The notes beneath the pieces were generated by a model that searched no databases, was not told the DNA's origin, and worked only from the letters and a program-made list of their open reading frames with translations. The position numbers and the translations under genes were made by a program. From the NCBI RefSeq assembly GCF_900177725.1, contig NZ_FXAT01000010.1, forward strand, positions 169,213 to 233,212: DNA of 64,000 bases. The letters are read 5' to 3'. The stretch is from Paraburkholderia susongensis. Its GTDB lineage: Bacteria; Pseudomonadota; Gammaproteobacteria; Burkholderiales; Burkholderiaceae. The first letter of the stretch is position 1. Every line of letters begins with the position of its first letter. Positions 63,420 to 64,000 of the stretch are shown here, in pieces.

Positions 63420-64000
63420 ATGTTCAAGCTATTGCAGAACCGCATCTTAAGTATGTCCAGTGACGCGTTGCCCACCTGGGGCAACGAGCCGGTGCTCGCG
63501 CCCCTGCGCCTGAGCGGCACCGAAGCCCTGGGCCGGCTCTACCGCTACGCGCTCGATGTGGCGACGGTCGAGAGTCCAACGCTCGGGCTGTGGCAGGCGC
63601 AGGAACGGGTGGTGCCCGACAAGCTGATCGGCAGGGTCATCGATATTTCAATCGCGTTCGATGGCAACGGGCTTTCCAGTCCGGCAATGCTGGACGACAG
63701 CGACGCGGCCGATGCCGATGCCGGTGCAGGCACGAGCACGGGCGCAGGCGCAGCCAGCCGCACGATCTCAGGCCTCATCACAGGCGTCAGGCAGATGGGC
63801 ACCGACAACCGCCGCGCCTTCTACCGCCTCACCGTGCGCCCCTGGCTGTGGCTCGCCACGAAGCACTGCGCGAGCCGGATCTTCCAGGACGCCAGCGTCG
63901 TGGAGATCACCGACCAGCTCCTCAGCGAGCGCTATCCCTACCCGGTCGTGATGGCACTCGGTGGCCCCGGTCTCAGGCAGGGCTACCCGAAGCGGGACTA
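63420..64000 (+). CDS. vgrG: Type VI secretion tip protein VgrG (3' end cut by window edge)
   Basis: The first 193 residues of a VgrG spike protein, needed for T6SS-mediated effector delivery. From MFKLLQNRILSMSSDALPTW comes the gp27/gp44-like domain: PVLAPLRLSGTEALGRLYRY, ERVVPDKLIGRVIDISIAF, GLITGVRQMGTDNRRAFYRL, then the typical VRPWLWLATKHCASRIFQDA and ITDQLLSERYPYP. A Gly/Ala/Asp-rich insertion sits between residues about 92 and 113. Starts at 63453 or 63324 are alternatives; 63420 matches the family. No strong ribosome site. Confidence 0.9.
   Translation, partial: MFKLLQNRILSMSSDALPTWGNEPVLAPLRLSGTEALGRLYRYALDVATVESPTLGLWQAQERVVPDKLIGRVIDISIAFDGNGLSSPAMLDDSDAADADAGAGTSTGAGAASRTISGLITGVRQMGTDNRRAFYRLTVRPWLWLATKHCASRIFQDASVVEITDQLLSERYPYPVVMALGGPGLRQGYPKRD

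Overview
The window is high-GC (roughly two-thirds G+C), densely coded DNA from a Burkholderiaceae member, most likely Paraburkholderia or a close relative. Signs of this are a DUF4148 small exported protein, two Burkholderia-type 16-strand porins, many LysR regulators, a complete carbon-phosphorus lyase locus and a VgrG of Burkholderia style at the right edge. Nothing looks like a prophage, insertion sequence, CRISPR array, tRNA or rRNA. All calls were made by reading the sequence; no database search was run.

Layout. 1-2780: an MFS transporter (cut by the left edge) and an M20 amidohydrolase, divergent from a LysR regulator. 2795-11157: phosphonate C-P lyase locus, with phnF, a DUF1045 2H-phosphoesterase and phnN on the minus strand and phnGHIJKLM on the plus strand, the two arms sharing an 18-bp perfect palindrome upstream of both. 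11215-14279: a periplasmic solute-binding protein translationally coupled to a Cache-GGDEF diguanylate cyclase. 14873-17114: a basic amino acid binding protein followed by an AotO/AstE-like protein, without permease genes. 17587-18765: porin. 18884-22341: LysR, MFS transporter and beta-lactamase-fold hydrolase. 22484-24217: sugar-acid dehydratase (IlvD/Edd family).

24.2-33 kb is accessory in character: a SnoaL-like protein, a large MalT-type LuxR regulator, an orphan OmpR-type response regulator, a lipoprotein, a possible NlpC/P60-like protein, an SAM methyltransferase, broken small secreted genes and long AT-richer spacers. 32994-44402 is a catabolic island: Asp/Glu racemase, porin, YciI-like protein, CodA-like amidohydrolase, TIM-barrel isomerase, a five-gene dipeptide-type ABC importer with overlapping genes, and a LysR regulator. 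Its substrate is unknown; a cyclic amide or ureide is a reasonable guess.

44473-62688 is mostly housekeeping: GltS, glycogen phosphorylase, a DHA2-type efflux pump, threonine aldolase, an NlpD-like LytM protein whose catalytic residues are replaced, cupin, DUF4148 protein, 6-phosphogluconate dehydrogenase, DUF938 methyltransferase, PPOX flavoprotein, Sir2 deacylase, SDR, polysaccharide deacetylase and DUF2252 protein. The last 1.3 kb has gene remnants and then the start of a type VI secretion vgrG that runs off the right edge.

The most promising leads are the 33-44 kb catabolic island, the binding-protein/diguanylate-cyclase pair, and the motif-rich spacers at 14.4, 24.35 and 28.3-28.7 kb.
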